Of a DNA stretch of 64,000 bases, positions 1-11,271 are shown one piece after another. The translations under genes and the position numbers were made by a program. Each line of letters opens with the position of its first letter. Position 1 is the first letter of the stretch. The notes beneath the pieces are model-generated. The model saw nothing but the letters and a program-made list of their open reading frames with translations. It ran no database searches and was not told where the DNA came from. This DNA comes from Panicum virgatum (taxonomy: Eukaryota; Streptophyta; Magnoliopsida; Poales; Poaceae), in assembly GCF_016808335.1 (NCBI RefSeq), contig NC_053146.1, positions 32,031,495 to 32,095,494 of the forward strand, in the 5' to 3' direction.

Positions 1-1065
1 GTGGAAGTCTAGGTAGACCTTGCTGGTTTCCATCATAAATGGAACAACTCGGAGAATACCTTCACTCTCCACGATCTGGCCGTCGATCCATTTCAGGTGT
101 TTATGAGACAGGGTCAAGGGCTGCTCGGGAGAGATGTGGTCTACCAGAGCTCTGGACATTACGTTCACCCCGACCCTTGGGTCGTAAATGGCCTCTTGTT
201 GCCGGCAGGCGTCCCCAATAGCGCAGAAGAGAAGTCTGGGATTACGGTAGATCTGTATGATACTACCACAGGATTTCACTTCTTCTATCCATTCCTGGCT
301 CATAATCGCAGAAAGACCCTCAATCTGCGAGGTGGCTTCAGGAATGAACGCCTCCGATCGTGAGAAAATGCACTTATGTTCCTTCGGCATGTTTGAAACA
401 TGACCGAGTTCAATGTACTCTTCCTCTGAAAAGAGGTCAGGTATGAACATAGGCAATTCTTCAAGGAGTGGCTCATGATCTGAGGACTTGGGTGGTTCGG
501 TGACTTCCTTTATGTGTGGTGGAGGTGGAGAGGAAACAACGGAAAGGATGTGGAGTGGCTGCCTTTCAGTGGGCGGAACTTCTGGCTCAGGAGGGTCGGG
601 AAAGACATCGGTGTATGGAGTAGAGTTAAGGACCTTCTCTAGGATGGTCCTAACTTCAGCCGTTGTCTTATACAAGACCGATCTCTCGAAAGCAAGGTTC
701 AAGAAATGCTCACTTTTCGGGTTAAGGCCGTAGATGAAGTGTTGCATCAACATCTCCTCAACAATCTTGTGAGGGGGTCCTGAGTTCACGAGATGCGTGA
801 ATCGCGCCCATGCTGCCCCAAGTGATTCATTGTCACCTTGCTCGAAAGTGAGCAGTTGTCTGCGACGCGGGATCACTTTGGTGACAGGGAAAAAGAATAG
901 ACAAAACTCGTCCTTCAGCTGGATCCAATCTCCTCCAACTCTCACTGCAGTCCGGTAGTACTAGGTTTTCGCCCTTCCCGTCAGAGAGAACGGAAATAGC
1001 TTCCACCGCAGGGTGTTCTGGTTCATCCCGGGTATGATAAGGAGAGAGCAATTCTCCTCGAATTA
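1..1065 (-). pseudogene. gag-protease polyprotein of element J, partial
   Basis: One minus-strand frame is open from about 960 down to base 1 and continues past the edge. It begins with a gag core (residues KLFPFSLTGRAK near 985-1015, then the RRRQLLTFEQGDNESLGAAW stretch near 810-870), followed by a proline-rich linker and a degenerate retropepsin-like region near 80-200. An in-frame TAG at 961-963 sits where the gag motif expects Trp, and a TAA interrupts the frame near 1062. In the protease region the usual Asp-x-Gly triad is read as Asp-Pro-Arg-Val-Gly, so it may not be catalytic. Gag would assemble the particle and protease would mature it. Clear family, dead copy. Confidence 0.75.
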
Positions 1066-1307
1066 TTGCAAGTGAGTGTAGGGGCATTCGTCTCTTCTAC
1101 CAGAGAAGGCTGATGCACAAACCATGGCTACAAGACTGGGACAGATCTTGTAACCATCAGACAGAATGGGATGGTAGGATGGAGGCGGTTCCATATACTC
1201 GCGGTATGGAACTGCCGGATAACTAGGAGGATACTCCATGTGGAAAGGTGGATGGATGGATGGATAAGTGTACAGCTGAACAACTCTAGTACTAGTGTTG
1301 CTACCGT

Positions 1308-1325
1308 TCCCCGGCAACGGCACCA
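1308..1325 (-). other. Primer-binding site of element J (tRNA-Asp type)
   Basis: On the minus strand this reads TGGTGCCGTTGCCGGGGA, seven bases inside the LTR end. It matches the PBS type used by many plant Ty3/gypsy elements and thought to pair with tRNA-Asp. Its position fixes the LTR boundary at 1333. Confidence 0.75.
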
Positions 1326-1332
1326 GAAAGCT

Positions 1333-2110
1333 TGTTGGCACTCCTTAGCCTAATGAATTACTCCGCAAGCGCACAGAGACCGGTTGTAGCTTTCACCAGG
1401 TGAGTAAGCCTGGGATATCGAATCCAAGGAACGATAAGCTTCGACTAGTGGTCTGGAGCGATTCAACCGGACCCGCTAGGGAGCAGAGGTACGAGGGTAG
1501 AGGGCTTATCTCTAGATAGAATTCTAATTACTAAGATAACTTGAGAAGCTACTAACTTGATCTATTTCGGAGGCCTAAGCGAAGGGCTCAAAAAGGGATG
1601 AGAAGGGACCCAACATACTTTCGGCAATCCTACTGCTACGAAAACACCCGAACATGGTGGACTACTAGAGACGGACAAGGCTGTCACCACTTGCTGCCTA
1701 CCACTGCGGTACCGTGGGGTGGAACACAACCCGAGGCAACTATCAAGCCTAAGCACCACGCCTAAACTATCGAGTCACAGACTTCTGTCTCGTGCTAAGG
1801 CAAGAAGAAACCCCAAATGGACAGAACTTGCTGCCCACGCAGACAAGGGATCCCACATATCAAAGAGAGTAACTAAGCAAGTAACTTAAGTAAAAAGTAA
1901 ACTACCGAGGAACTAAAGATAAGCGAGGAAAACTTACTTGATTATAAGATTCCCCCGAGGTGGGTACAAGATGGGGTAAGGTCGAGAGAACTCGACTCCA
2001 CCCCTTTAGCCCGGCTTCCGCCAAAGCTCTCACCTCACACTCTCCCTATTCTACTAAGGATGAAACTGAAATTGTGAGGCACTCAAGCTCCCAAGGTGTG
2101 TGTTACAAGT
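1333..2110 (-). repeat. LTR of element J, truncated
   Basis: On the plus strand the LTR begins TGTTGGCACTCCTTAG, the reverse complement of an LTR end in CA. It continues without coding capacity until 2110, where element A's LTR starts. The distal LTR end is missing, either because A landed inside this LTR or by deletion. I see no gene here. Confidence 0.65.
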
Positions 2111-2653
2111 TGTTGACGGTGCTTAAGTGCCATTTTCAGCTGTCAACTATACTCAATAATAAAGGAAAATTGTATGCCTTACTCGCATATTTGTATCACT
2201 AACCTTGCTCCACAGTTGTTTTCGAGTTTTGTACATTTCAGATGAGCAGGAGCGGAATAAGATGAAAACACACAGCAGACGCCATACAACTACGCAGAAT
2301 ATCGCGTCCGGCGTCACCCACTTACAAGGAGGGCCCATCTGGCAGAGCAAACAGGCGTGCCACGCATAATGCATACAAGGAAAGATATCAGGGCCCACAT
2401 GACAGCCTGCCAGAGAAGGATAAGGACGAGAGGCAGCCAGGTCGGGCCGGCCGACCCCCTGGGTTGGCCGAACCTGGCCGGCCTTCCGTCCAGGTGCATT
2501 TCGAGGAGGAGTCAGCCCCAAGTCTCTTGATTACCTTCCATACGTGCATTTGGCAGGAACTGACCTCCACTAGTATAAATAAGGCCCCCTCTCACCCCTC
2601 TCTCTCTCTCACACACACACACACTTCATTCCATTCTCTCCAAGAAGGCTCTC
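2111..2653 (+). repeat. 5' LTR of element A, first part
   Basis: It aligns to the 3' LTR from 35105 onward over its whole length, including the ATG-poor leader and the CA-rich tract. Element B is inserted after 2653. A TATA box lies at 2574-2581. Confidence 0.85.
2574..2581 (+). promoter_or_regulatory. TATA box of LTR A
   Basis: TATAAATA followed by a pyrimidine and CA-rich stretch. The same box is conserved in the 3' LTR at 35556-35563 and, inverted, at 35885-35892. It should drive the element A transcript. Confidence 0.65.
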
Positions 2654-4027
2654 TGTTGGCGCTCCTTAAGTATCCATTTTGTTATACAATTAGGAGAGGT
2701 TTTGGTAAATTCTCCGGGATGATTTATGTACTAACCCGCCACTTGGCACCCGAACTTGACCGTTTTCGATTTTGTCCTGGATTTTGGAGGATGTTGTATT
2801 TTGGCAGGAAATTGGACATTTTCGGAGATGTTTCGACGAGATCCATGATCACGCAATAACACGAAGAAATACGAAGGCCAAAGCCCAAGCAAAGGACCAA
2901 AGGCCATGACGACTAGAAGCCCATTCATGCACATCCACCCTCCAATGAAGCCCAAAGGACAAAGCCCACAAGATGTGTATCGAGATACTTCGGGGCTAAG
3001 CAAAGCAAATAGAGATTTAAGGAAGGATTCTCCCTCCTATCCTTTCCCTCGAAGATAACGACATCCAACAGGGTGCAATCGTGAAAGGTATAAACTCCAG
3101 AAGACTCTAGAAGACTTGGGGAGAAAGGAGGACGCGAGGCGGCGAGAAAATGGGCCAGGCCAGTCGGCTTGCGCCCATTGAGCCGGCCGGCCCAGGCCCT
3201 TTCCAGGGAGTCTTGGCCTCCCCTTCGACCTAGGGTTTCCTGAGGCTATTTAAAGACCCCTCCCCCAGGCTCACGAAGAGATCATTCGGGGAGAAGACGT
3301 CAAGGAGCAGAATCAAGTTAGACACAAGAGAAAGGCGACATTGGAGGCCTCATCGTCGCTCGGCGCCGCTGCAAGTTGGAGGACAGCAAGGGATCCATCC
3401 CTTGTCGGAGATTTCGTCACCATGATCGACTACGCTTCGCCTAGCTTCATGGGGAAAAGTCCTCGTTTGTTCATGGGGTTGTAAGGAGATCTTGAGTTGT
3501 AATTGCCGAATCCTTTATGAGATTGATCTATCATGATTCTTGTTGATGATGCTTTGATGCTTAATAGTTCGCGACTTGGCTTTGGGTTTGCTTTGCTCTT
3601 GCATGGTTTACTTAGATTACATCAACTATCGTGTTCTTGTTGATTCGTTACCGATTATCCTCGTTACAGTATGCGGGAGGGAAAGGTTTTGATCTTGGAA
3701 CACACCTTTGGTAGATTAGATCCGTTCTTCGTTGCTTGGCGATTACATCTCTAGTGATCCTAGACCCTATGGACAAATGCTCTTCATATCTTGTGCACAC
3801 ACCTATCATTGCTCACTAGTCTAGATTAGATTAGATTGGTTAGATTAGATCTATTTCACACTCAATCACTCAATATAGATCTTTTACCAACATCATTAGT
3901 GCTTAGTTAAGCATAGTAACACACTTGTTCCGTGGATTGATAAACCTTGGGGGAATACTCTGAGGGAAAAGCTTCACGATCTGTGCGCTTGCGGTACATA
4001 AATTTGGCGCTCTAAGGAGCGTCAACA
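2654..4027 (+). repeat. 5' LTR of element B
   Basis: It runs from TGTTGGCGCTCC to GGAGCGTCAACA and has a matching copy at 23213-24596. The two ends form an unusually long imperfect terminal inverted repeat (14 of 16 bases). A TATTTAAA box lies at 3247-3254. Confidence 0.92.
3247..3254 (+). promoter_or_regulatory. TATA-like box of LTR B
   Basis: TATTTAAA followed by a C-rich stretch, conserved in the 3' LTR at 23811-23818. It is a likely core promoter for B. Confidence 0.55.
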
Positions 4028-4035
4028 AGCTTTTC

Positions 4036-4053
4036 TGGCGCCGTTACCGGGGA
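4036..4053 (+). other. Primer-binding site of element B (tRNA-Asp type)
   Basis: TGGCGCCGTTACCGGGGA starts eight bases after the LTR end, the usual distance for Athila-like elements. Minus-strand DNA synthesis would begin here. Confidence 0.85.
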
Positions 4054-4160
4054 AGAAGCGATTTTGCTACGTTTAACTTTGTATTAATTTTGTTGGTTAC
4101 TAACACCTAACCTTTTCCCTAGAAAATTTTTGTTTTTTTGTTTTTGTTTTGATTGTCTAG

Positions 4161-5791
4161 ATGGCCCATCTCATTCAACATGTGGAGGAAGGAGAAAAAT
4201 CACTAAGGGATTATGCAAGCCCGCGATCGGAGGACTTCGACATGCAAAAATCAGATTCGGTGTTGCTGCCACCGAGTACGAGATCAAGCCTCAAATCATC
4301 AAGTTGGCGGCGGCAAACCCCTTTAGAGGAGATGAGACGGACAACCCATATAGACATATCAAGTGGTTCACAATGCTATGCAACACGGTACAACAAGACG
4401 GAGTTTCGCTAGCTTGGTTTAGATGGAATCTTTTCCCATACTCACTTGCGGAAGAAGCGAGAAGATGGTTTGCACTTGCATCCTTCGAGGTAAAAGGAAA
4501 TTGGGATGACTTGATGAAGAAATTTTGCGAGCGGTTCTTTCCGTTAAGCAAGGTTCAACATATTCGGAAGCAAGTGATCAACTTCACGCAAGGAGAAGAA
4601 GAAGGGATAGATAAAGCATGGGATAGATTCAATGGATTGATTGAACAAGGACTGAAGCTCGGATTTTCTGGTGATGTACTCTTGCATACCTTTTATTTTT
4701 CCCTAACCCCCGAGTGCATGCAATTTGTTCAAATGTGTGCAGGAGGAGATCTCATGGAGAAAACACTCATGGAAGCCGCCCAACTCTTACAAAAAATCAG
4801 CAAGGGTGCGGCCATGCGAAGAGATTGGGAAAAACGATGTTCGGCAAGCTCCGAGGAGGAATCTCAAGTGCGGGTGCTTGCTGGAATTTTCAGAAAAGAG
4901 ACATCGGAAGTGAGGGAAGAACAACCGAAGCATGGGAAAGTCATAGAGACAAACCACGATGAAGAAGCCTCGATCCGGAGTGCAACGAAAGACGACCCGG
5001 AAAAGAAAGGAAGAACCTTGGGCACTGCCAAATCGCTAAGGGAATTCGAGCAAATGGATTGGATACCAATTGACTTCGGAAGATTGTTCGACAAAGCAAG
5101 ACCGCATCCAAATCAGCGAGGAATGGCGAAGGTGATAGCGGAAGACTTTCCGCCGGATAATCACACGGGATATACATTTGGCAAGGAATCGGTCGGTGAT
5201 ATTATTCGGAAAATTTTTGAAGAAAAAGAGGAAGAGATTGACTTGGACGAAGTGCTGGAGGTCAAAAGGATCATGGGAGTGAAATCGGAATCATCACCCT
5301 ACGTGCACATAGCCCAAGTATATGCGATTGGAAGCGATCAAGGCGAAGGTAATCCATCACCCACACCTCGTGTTGATTGCATGATAGACAGAATAAAATG
5401 TTGCAATGTTTTATGTGACATTGGCGCCCATGTTAGTGTGATGAGTTCCAAAGTTTATGCTATGCTTTTTAACGAAACACCGAACCTAGATGCCACAATC
5501 ATTAAATTGATCATGGGAGATGGTAGATTAATCAAACCGCTAGGAGTGCTTAGAAATCTAAATGTTGCCATAGCGGGTAAAGAAATTCCTACCGACTTTT
5601 TTGTGATTAATGCTAGTGATGATGAACATGAAAGCATAATCCTTGGAAAACCTTTTCTCAAATTAGTAAATGCTATTCTAGATGTTGGGAAAGGGATTGT
5701 CACTTTTGATCTAGATGGAGAGAAGCACACTTTCAAATTTCAACAAAACCGTCTCGTGCTTTACCTCTACCTCTTGATAACGAAGGGGTAG
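4161..5791 (+). pseudogene. gag-protease of element B, frameshifted
   Basis: The first good start is ATG 4161 (MAHLIQH). A one- or two-base frameshift near 4260-4275 moves the frame to the one that carries the rest of gag. The retrotransposon gag core spans about 4290-4810, with WFRWNLFPYSLAEEARRWF near 4415-4470. A long acidic linker follows. The retropepsin-like domain lies near 5390-5720, with a CDIGAH active-site motif and a late ILGKPF motif. A second frameshift near 5750 separates it from RT. In Athila elements these parts form one polyprotein for particle assembly and maturation. Confidence 0.85.
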
Positions 5792-6608
5792 AGAGCATTC
5801 ATTTCATTGATTCTTTCAGGGATCCTCTCCAACGTGCTTTGGAGAATGGGGACGCTCAAGATAATCAAGATGGAGAACTAGTGGAAACAATGGAAGAGTT
5901 GAAGCCGCAACACGGGAATTTGGAGGAAGAAAAATTTGAAGTCATTGGAGAATTAGATCAAGAAGAGGATGGTGCGCCCGATGTTGAGATGAAGCCACTC
6001 CCCAAGGGATTGAAATATGAATTTTTGGGAGACGGCAAGACTTTTCCGGTGATTGTTAGCGATGAATTGAGCCCTGAAGAGACGGAGAAGTTGCTGAATT
6101 TATTAAAGAAGCACAGAAAGGTGATTGGCTACTCGATTAATGACTTGAAAGGTATTAGCCCCGCTTTTTGCACACATCGTATACAACTCGAGGAGCAATA
6201 CAAGCCGGTCGTAGAGCATCAAAGAAGGTTGAGCCATGCTATGCGTGATGTGGTGAAGAAGGAGGTTATCAAATTGTTGAATGCCGGAATAATATACCCC
6301 GTGCCACATAGTGAATGGGTAATCCCCGTGCATTGCGTTCCGAAGAAAGGAGGACTCACTGTTGTGAAAAATGAGAAGGAGCAATTGATACTGCAAAGAA
6401 CCATCACGGGATGGAGGATGTGTATCGATTATAGAAAATTGAATAAGGCAACGAGGAAGGATCATTTTCCACTACCATTCATTGACGAGATGCTAGAAAG
6501 GTTGGCAAAGCATTCACACTTTTGTTACCTTGATGGATACTCGGGATTCTTTCAAATACCTATTCATCCGGATGATCAACATAAGACCACGTTTACTTGC
6601 CCGTATGG
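5755..6608 (+). pseudogene. Reverse transcriptase of element B, N-terminal part
   Basis: The frame is open from the linker through RT motifs typical of Athila: KHRKVIGYSINDLKG, VPKKGG, CIDYRKLNKATRKDHFPLP and FCYLDGYSGFFQIPIHPDD. It stops at the Pro-Tyr-Gly of the next conserved block. The sequence then jumps into the integrase end of element C. The YxDD active site, RNase H and integrase are absent, so this is a truncated, inactive pol. Confidence 0.88.
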
Positions 6609-6873
6609 AAATTCTAGTGGAGCCCGATCTCTCATATACCGAATATCCACTCAGAATTCTGGATCAAAAGGAGAGAGGTACTCGTCAAAAAGTGGTAAAA
6701 ATGTATAAAATTCAGTGGTCTCATCACACTGAAGAAGAAGCCACCTGGGAGACGGAGGATTATCTTAATCGACATTATCCGGGTTTCCTTAGCTCTACCT
6801 CAGGTATATCATTTTCCCCACCTCAATTCAATCATCCAATCTCGGGACGAGATTCTTTTTAAGGGGGGTAGGT
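6609..6873 (+). pseudogene. Extra copy of the chromodomain end of pol plus purine tract of element C
   Basis: These bases duplicate 18483-18745 almost exactly: the last coding segment of C's integrase with chromodomain residues YKIQWSHHTEEEATWE, the stop codon, and the purine tract next to the LTR. It lies outside the 5' LTR, where a normal element has only host DNA. It is therefore the remnant of a second C copy in tandem, or of an aberrant event at insertion. The junction with B shares GGAA, compatible with microhomology joining. Confidence 0.85.
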
Positions 6874-7649
6874 TGTGACACCTCAGGTGTTAGCACATTT
6901 AAATACAATCAATGTACCTTAGTTAAAGTTTAAAGAAAAATTTGAGAAATTAATTCAAAGAGAAAGGATCAAATAAAAGACAAATCATACAAAAGAAATT
7001 AAAGGAAAAAGAAAAAGGAGTGAAAAGCTACTCAAAATTTAATTCAAAAATGTGCACAAAATTTTTGTTGGCTCATGAGAGGTGTTTCAATTGACATGTG
7101 CTCAATTGAACTTCAGCCAAATTCAAGTCAAAAACTGAATAAAACTAAAGTCCTTTTGCGCAAATATGCAAATGTACCAATAGTTCAAAATGTGGGGTTC
7201 AAATGAAAATTTGCATAACACGAAAGTTGTAGATCTTGAAAAGTTATGCAAAAGTGGTATTCAACACTTTTCCATTTGAGCCCTCCAAATAGGAGAAAAT
7301 TTTTGTTTACCGAAAGGTCCCTGGAATTTCAGAAATCCCAAATAGGCCCTCACCTTCACCTCTCTCTCTCTCTCGGTGCTCTGTTTTCCCGCCGCCCGCC
7401 GTACGCCGCCGGTGGACTTCGTCCACCGCGCGCCCGCGGCCAAATGGACCCAGGGGAGTCTCTCAGCGCCACCTGGCCGCCCCTTGGCACCTCCTCGCGC
7501 GCACACGCGTCTCAGACCCCTTCCCGAGCCGCCACGACACCCCCGGCCGGCGCAGCGCCGCTGCAGCTCCGCCCGCTCGCCGTCGAGTCGCCCAGGACCA
7601 AATCGACCTCCCCCAGTCACTACATTCCTCACCCAGGAGCTCTTTGGCC

Positions 7650-7655
7650 TATAAA
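7650..7655 (+). promoter_or_regulatory. TATA box of LTR C
   Basis: TATAAA lies inside GGCCTATAAAGACCC just upstream of the GC-rich segment, conserved in the 3' LTR at 19519-19524. An 11-codon upstream ORF in a strong context (GCCATGG at 7715-7721) follows. Confidence 0.65.
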
Positions 7656-9674
7656 GACCCCCAGAACTCCACAGTCGCGCCCCTTCTTCCCCTTCTTCCT
7701 CCTCTCGCCGCTCCGCCATGGTCGCCGAGATCCAGCTCTTGCGGACCGGCTAGCCCAGCCCCACATTGCCCCCTCCGACCACCGCAACAGCTTCGCCACC
7801 TCCTAGTTAAGCTCCACGCGCGCGGAATCGACCCCAAACCTCCTCCCGACGCCGTTCCCCTTTTGCTCCGCCGCCGGCGAGCTCAGGCTCACCGCGGACC
7901 GGCCAGCTCCGAGGGAGATCGAGCACAACAGCTACCCAGAAGCATCCACGAGCTCACACCGTGCTCGTGCGCTCCCTGTTCCCCTACCCCGAGCCCTCCT
8001 TCACCTCCAGCGCCGGCGAACCGAACAACCACCCCGCCATTGACGCCGACGAGCTCGAACCCGTGCACCAGACGCTCGAACGTCGACCAGGGTAGGTGTT
8101 CCTCGATCCTTTCTCTCCCACGCGCCTCCCCGTGGCAGCCCCGGTAAGCCCTGCACCGCAGAACACCACCGGCAAGATGCCACGGCGGAGAAGGCCGGCG
8201 AAGGACCCGGTTGTAAATACTTTTCTTCGTTCAAGGGTGTTTCTGCAAGTTTTTCAGTGTATACCAGTGAACTCCTAAAATGTGAAACAAATCACAGAAA
8301 ACTCGGAAAAATGCAAACTCAACTGATCTGGATTCCTTGTAACAAGATCTACAAATTTTGTAACATTCACATTTGCAGAAACTCAACCGAATTTAATCTA
8401 GGGAAAAGAATAAGAAAACCACCTTATGCATGTTCATGAAGTTCTGCCCATCAAATGACTTTGATTTTTGGATATGTTATCACTAATGGAATTTTAAGAT
8501 CACATTAAAAAGATGGCACCAAACCAAAGCAGTATCATATTGGAACAATCAAGATTCTCTAATCTGTTGTTAGCTTTCTCGATTTAATTCTGGAAAATAT
8601 GCACATGAACTTACTCTGAAATTTTTACTGCCTGCATGTAAAACTAAAACACTGTTAATACCTAAATTTCAGATTTATTAGAGTTCATTTACTATATACC
8701 ATGATTTATGCTTGTGTAATCAACTTAATTCCTCATATATAGTTCTTATGCTCAGAAAAACCGATATTTATTTCTGGAGTCTCTTTTTAGCTCTGTGTTC
8801 CTGTCTAAAAATTTTTAGCTGCAGATACTGAATTTTGCTTTGTCGAATAATCATGCTTAGCAACTTAGGGCTAGGTTTACTTTTTTTTGTTCTGAGTAAT
8901 CTACAATGTTTCTGATCGTTATTTTTGGGCATGATCTTGATTAGAGTATGCTCTACCCGTAATAAAAAGTTCATATGCAATACTGGTTAAATGCACCTTG
9001 AGAAATTTATGCAAACTCATGCTAAGTTAACTGAATAACTAATTTACCATAGTGAGTTAAATCTTGAAAAGTTTTCTAGAGTATGACTAACTCATGACTA
9101 GTCTCTGGTAAAAATTTGAGAGCCATATCTCTAGTAAAACTCTCTGTAGATTTAATCTTAGTTAAAAGCTTGCTGTTTTTGTTCTTTTTATCACCTCAGT
9201 TATATAAGTGAATAAAATCTGGAAACATTTCATTGCTGAGTATATGCTTTGAAGTTGCTCCCATAAAATTTGTAGCAACAGAACCCATGTTGAACGTTCT
9301 GTACAAAAAGATAAAGTAACTAGAGTAATCCATTTGCATGAATAGTTATAGTTTTTGCTCTATGGTAGATGCTGAATTTATGCCATGAAGGTTCAAGTTT
9401 GGATCTGAGTTACTTTAGTGTTTCATCACTAGCTCTTTAGTAATTGTGTTGATAAGAAATAAGGGAAGCATGCTATGTGTTGAAATTGAAAAATGAAAAC
9501 TAAAACCCCCACTCATTCATGAATAAACATAGTTATGTGTACTACTCTATAAACGATTGCCCATGCAATGAAATGTGAAATCGTCACTAAATTAACTTTC
9601 GTTGGACTACCACTTTATCGTGAAGGAAAGAAATTATTATCCATGAATAACTCATAATCTTGCATTGCATATAG

Positions 9675-10899
9675 AAACGGTTAATCTCGCGGACGGTGAC
9701 TACGAGTTGGTGCCCGCGGACTCTCGTGTGGATCAGGAGGTCTCCTTGAACTGTACTAACTTGACTCAAGACCTGGGCCAAGCCCCAGAAGCTTTTCTGC
9801 CTGACAGTGCCCAAGAAGGCAAGCCCCGGAGCATAATCCCACTATTTTCCGAATTATCATTCAGCTATCTATTTATTAATGTATTGTAATATTTTGTTTT
9901 CTGCATTTAAGTTTTCTAGGCGTTGATCGAAAACCTTAGATGCATGATCCCTAGGAACCTATGTTTGATACCGGATCTTTTTATCGACTAGTTGCCATGC
10001 TAAATAGGTACGGTAGAAGTCGAGTGGTTCCCTGCCTCTCGCGAGCAAATAGGAATTGTACTGACTTTAATTCCTGTTGAAATGTAAGGACAACGGGCGG
10101 GGTTGTGTAGTTGTGATACCCCGCTGGTGTAGTAAAAAATGGCTAAGGTCGCGGTGTGTGGCTCATTTCGTTAAGCGTTTGAAAGTACTAGCCACATACC
10201 GAGAAATATGGTAATCGGTAAGCTGAAGTACCTGATTGGACCGGCGAGTGGAACGATCTCGCACCCTCCTGGTAGAAGTAGGGTTTTTTTTTTATGTCGC
10301 GACGTACGGGTACAGAGTGGTCGGACTCTGTAGTCGGGGAGGGTGTGCCGGATCCACAGACTGGAAAGAAAGGGGAAATGTTGTGTGGGTGACTTGGTTC
10401 CCATACGTGTGGTCTAGGTTCCCCTGGCCAGGTTGAAATTCGATTCGGAATCGTCCGCCTCTCACGGCATGAGATTGCTTAATGATTTTGGTCACATAGA
10501 GTAACAAGTGGAACATGATGATGATAATACTGCTGGTTGATTAAATGATTGCTCTACCATGTTTGTGTAGAGTTAGTTGCAAATTTAGAATGGTTAATCC
10601 CACTAGAATCCGGATAAGTAAAACCTGAAAGTAAGGATCAACACTTAGCGGCATTTTTGGCAAGCTAACCCCACCAACCAAAAAGCCTTGCATGTCTAGT
10701 TATCGGACTATGTTATATCCGGAGACGGGTCAGTCTTGCTAAGTATTAGTATACTCAGCCTTGCTTGTGGCATTGTTTTTCAGGTACTAACTTTGAAGAT
10801 CTGTTTGCAAGTCTTACTTGGCCTTGTACTTTGCCTCCGGGTTGGTCTGTTGAGTGGGATGGCCCTTCAGCTGGTGCTAATCGCCCTCCCGCTGAGTGA
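9675..10899 (+). CDS. Predicted LTR-internal spliced gene, exons 2 and 3 (5' LTR of C)
   Basis: Exon 2 (9675-9818, 144 nt) follows a TATAG acceptor and ends at AAG|GCAAG, a GC-type donor. It is acidic, with residues such as LADGDYELVPADSRVDQE. Exon 3 (10784-10899) follows a TTTTTCAG acceptor and ends in TGA, with residues TNFEDLFASLTWP and PPGWSVEWDGP. A donor at 8092 (G|GTAGGT) would close a GC-rich exon 1 whose open frame (from 7644) joins exon 2 in phase. Exons 2 and 3 also join in phase (G+GT = Gly). No in-frame ATG is present in exon 1, so the start is unknown. I do not recognise the product. The prediction rests on splice motifs, phase and comparison with the E-family LTRs. Confidence 0.45.
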
Positions 10900-11259
10900 C
10901 GCATTCGTACGGGCTTTATCGATACGTCACTATATCTCGCTAGTTATCTTTTACTGCTTCCGCTGAACATGAGACTTGAATAATTGAGTAGTTGGAACTC
11001 CGTAGTACTTTGCTACTCTGAACATGGTTTGTAATAAATTTCCTTTCAGCTGCAATCACTCTGAGATGTATGAAATATTCTGTGTTGTAATCTCTGGGCT
11101 CACCTTCGTGTGAGTGTTGTCTGCTGATCCTGGAATAGCGTGGCTTTTATCGAGGCTTCACTCGAGGAACTACCGATGAGTGCCAATTTGGGTCAGAGTT
11201 GCTTAGCAACAAAGATCAGTGCACCCGGGCCCAGTAGTTTTGGGTGGTTCCGCCACAGC

Positions 11260-11271
11260 TGGCATCAGAGC
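11260..11271 (+). other. Primer-binding site of element C (initiator-Met type)
   Basis: TGGCATCAGAGC starts two bases after the LTR end. It differs by one base from the plant initiator-Met PBS core TGGTATCAGAGC, as found in element E at 42851. Confidence 0.75.

Larger units (their letters stand above)
1..2110 (-). mobile_element. Element J: Athila-like LTR retrotransposon, partial
   Basis: The minus strand reads LTR, primer-binding site, gag and protease, and runs off the left edge of the window. The LTR end and PBS spacer resemble those of element B (both have the form CTAAGGAG...CAACA, AGCTTT, then a TGG-PBS), so I place J with the Athila-like group. Its LTR is cut at 2110 by the start of element A, which makes J the oldest host element on this side. 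The rest of J is not recognisable elsewhere in the window. Confidence 0.75.
6874..11257 (+). repeat. 5' LTR of element C (4384 bp)
   Basis: It matches the 3' LTR at 18746-22643 over its full length apart from a 476-bp segment (8459-8934) missing from the 3' copy. It has an AT-rich start, a GC-rich core (about 7370-8200), an AT-rich middle and a coding-like end. The core begins at a TATA box at 7650. The LTR appears to contain a small spliced gene, annotated separately. Confidence 0.92.

Noticed and set aside
6609..11257. Reading the 5' LTR of C as starting at 6609 and including coding sequence
   Set aside because: The purine tract and TGTGACACC start at 6874 match the 3' LTR border exactly, so the upstream copy is a duplicated remnant.
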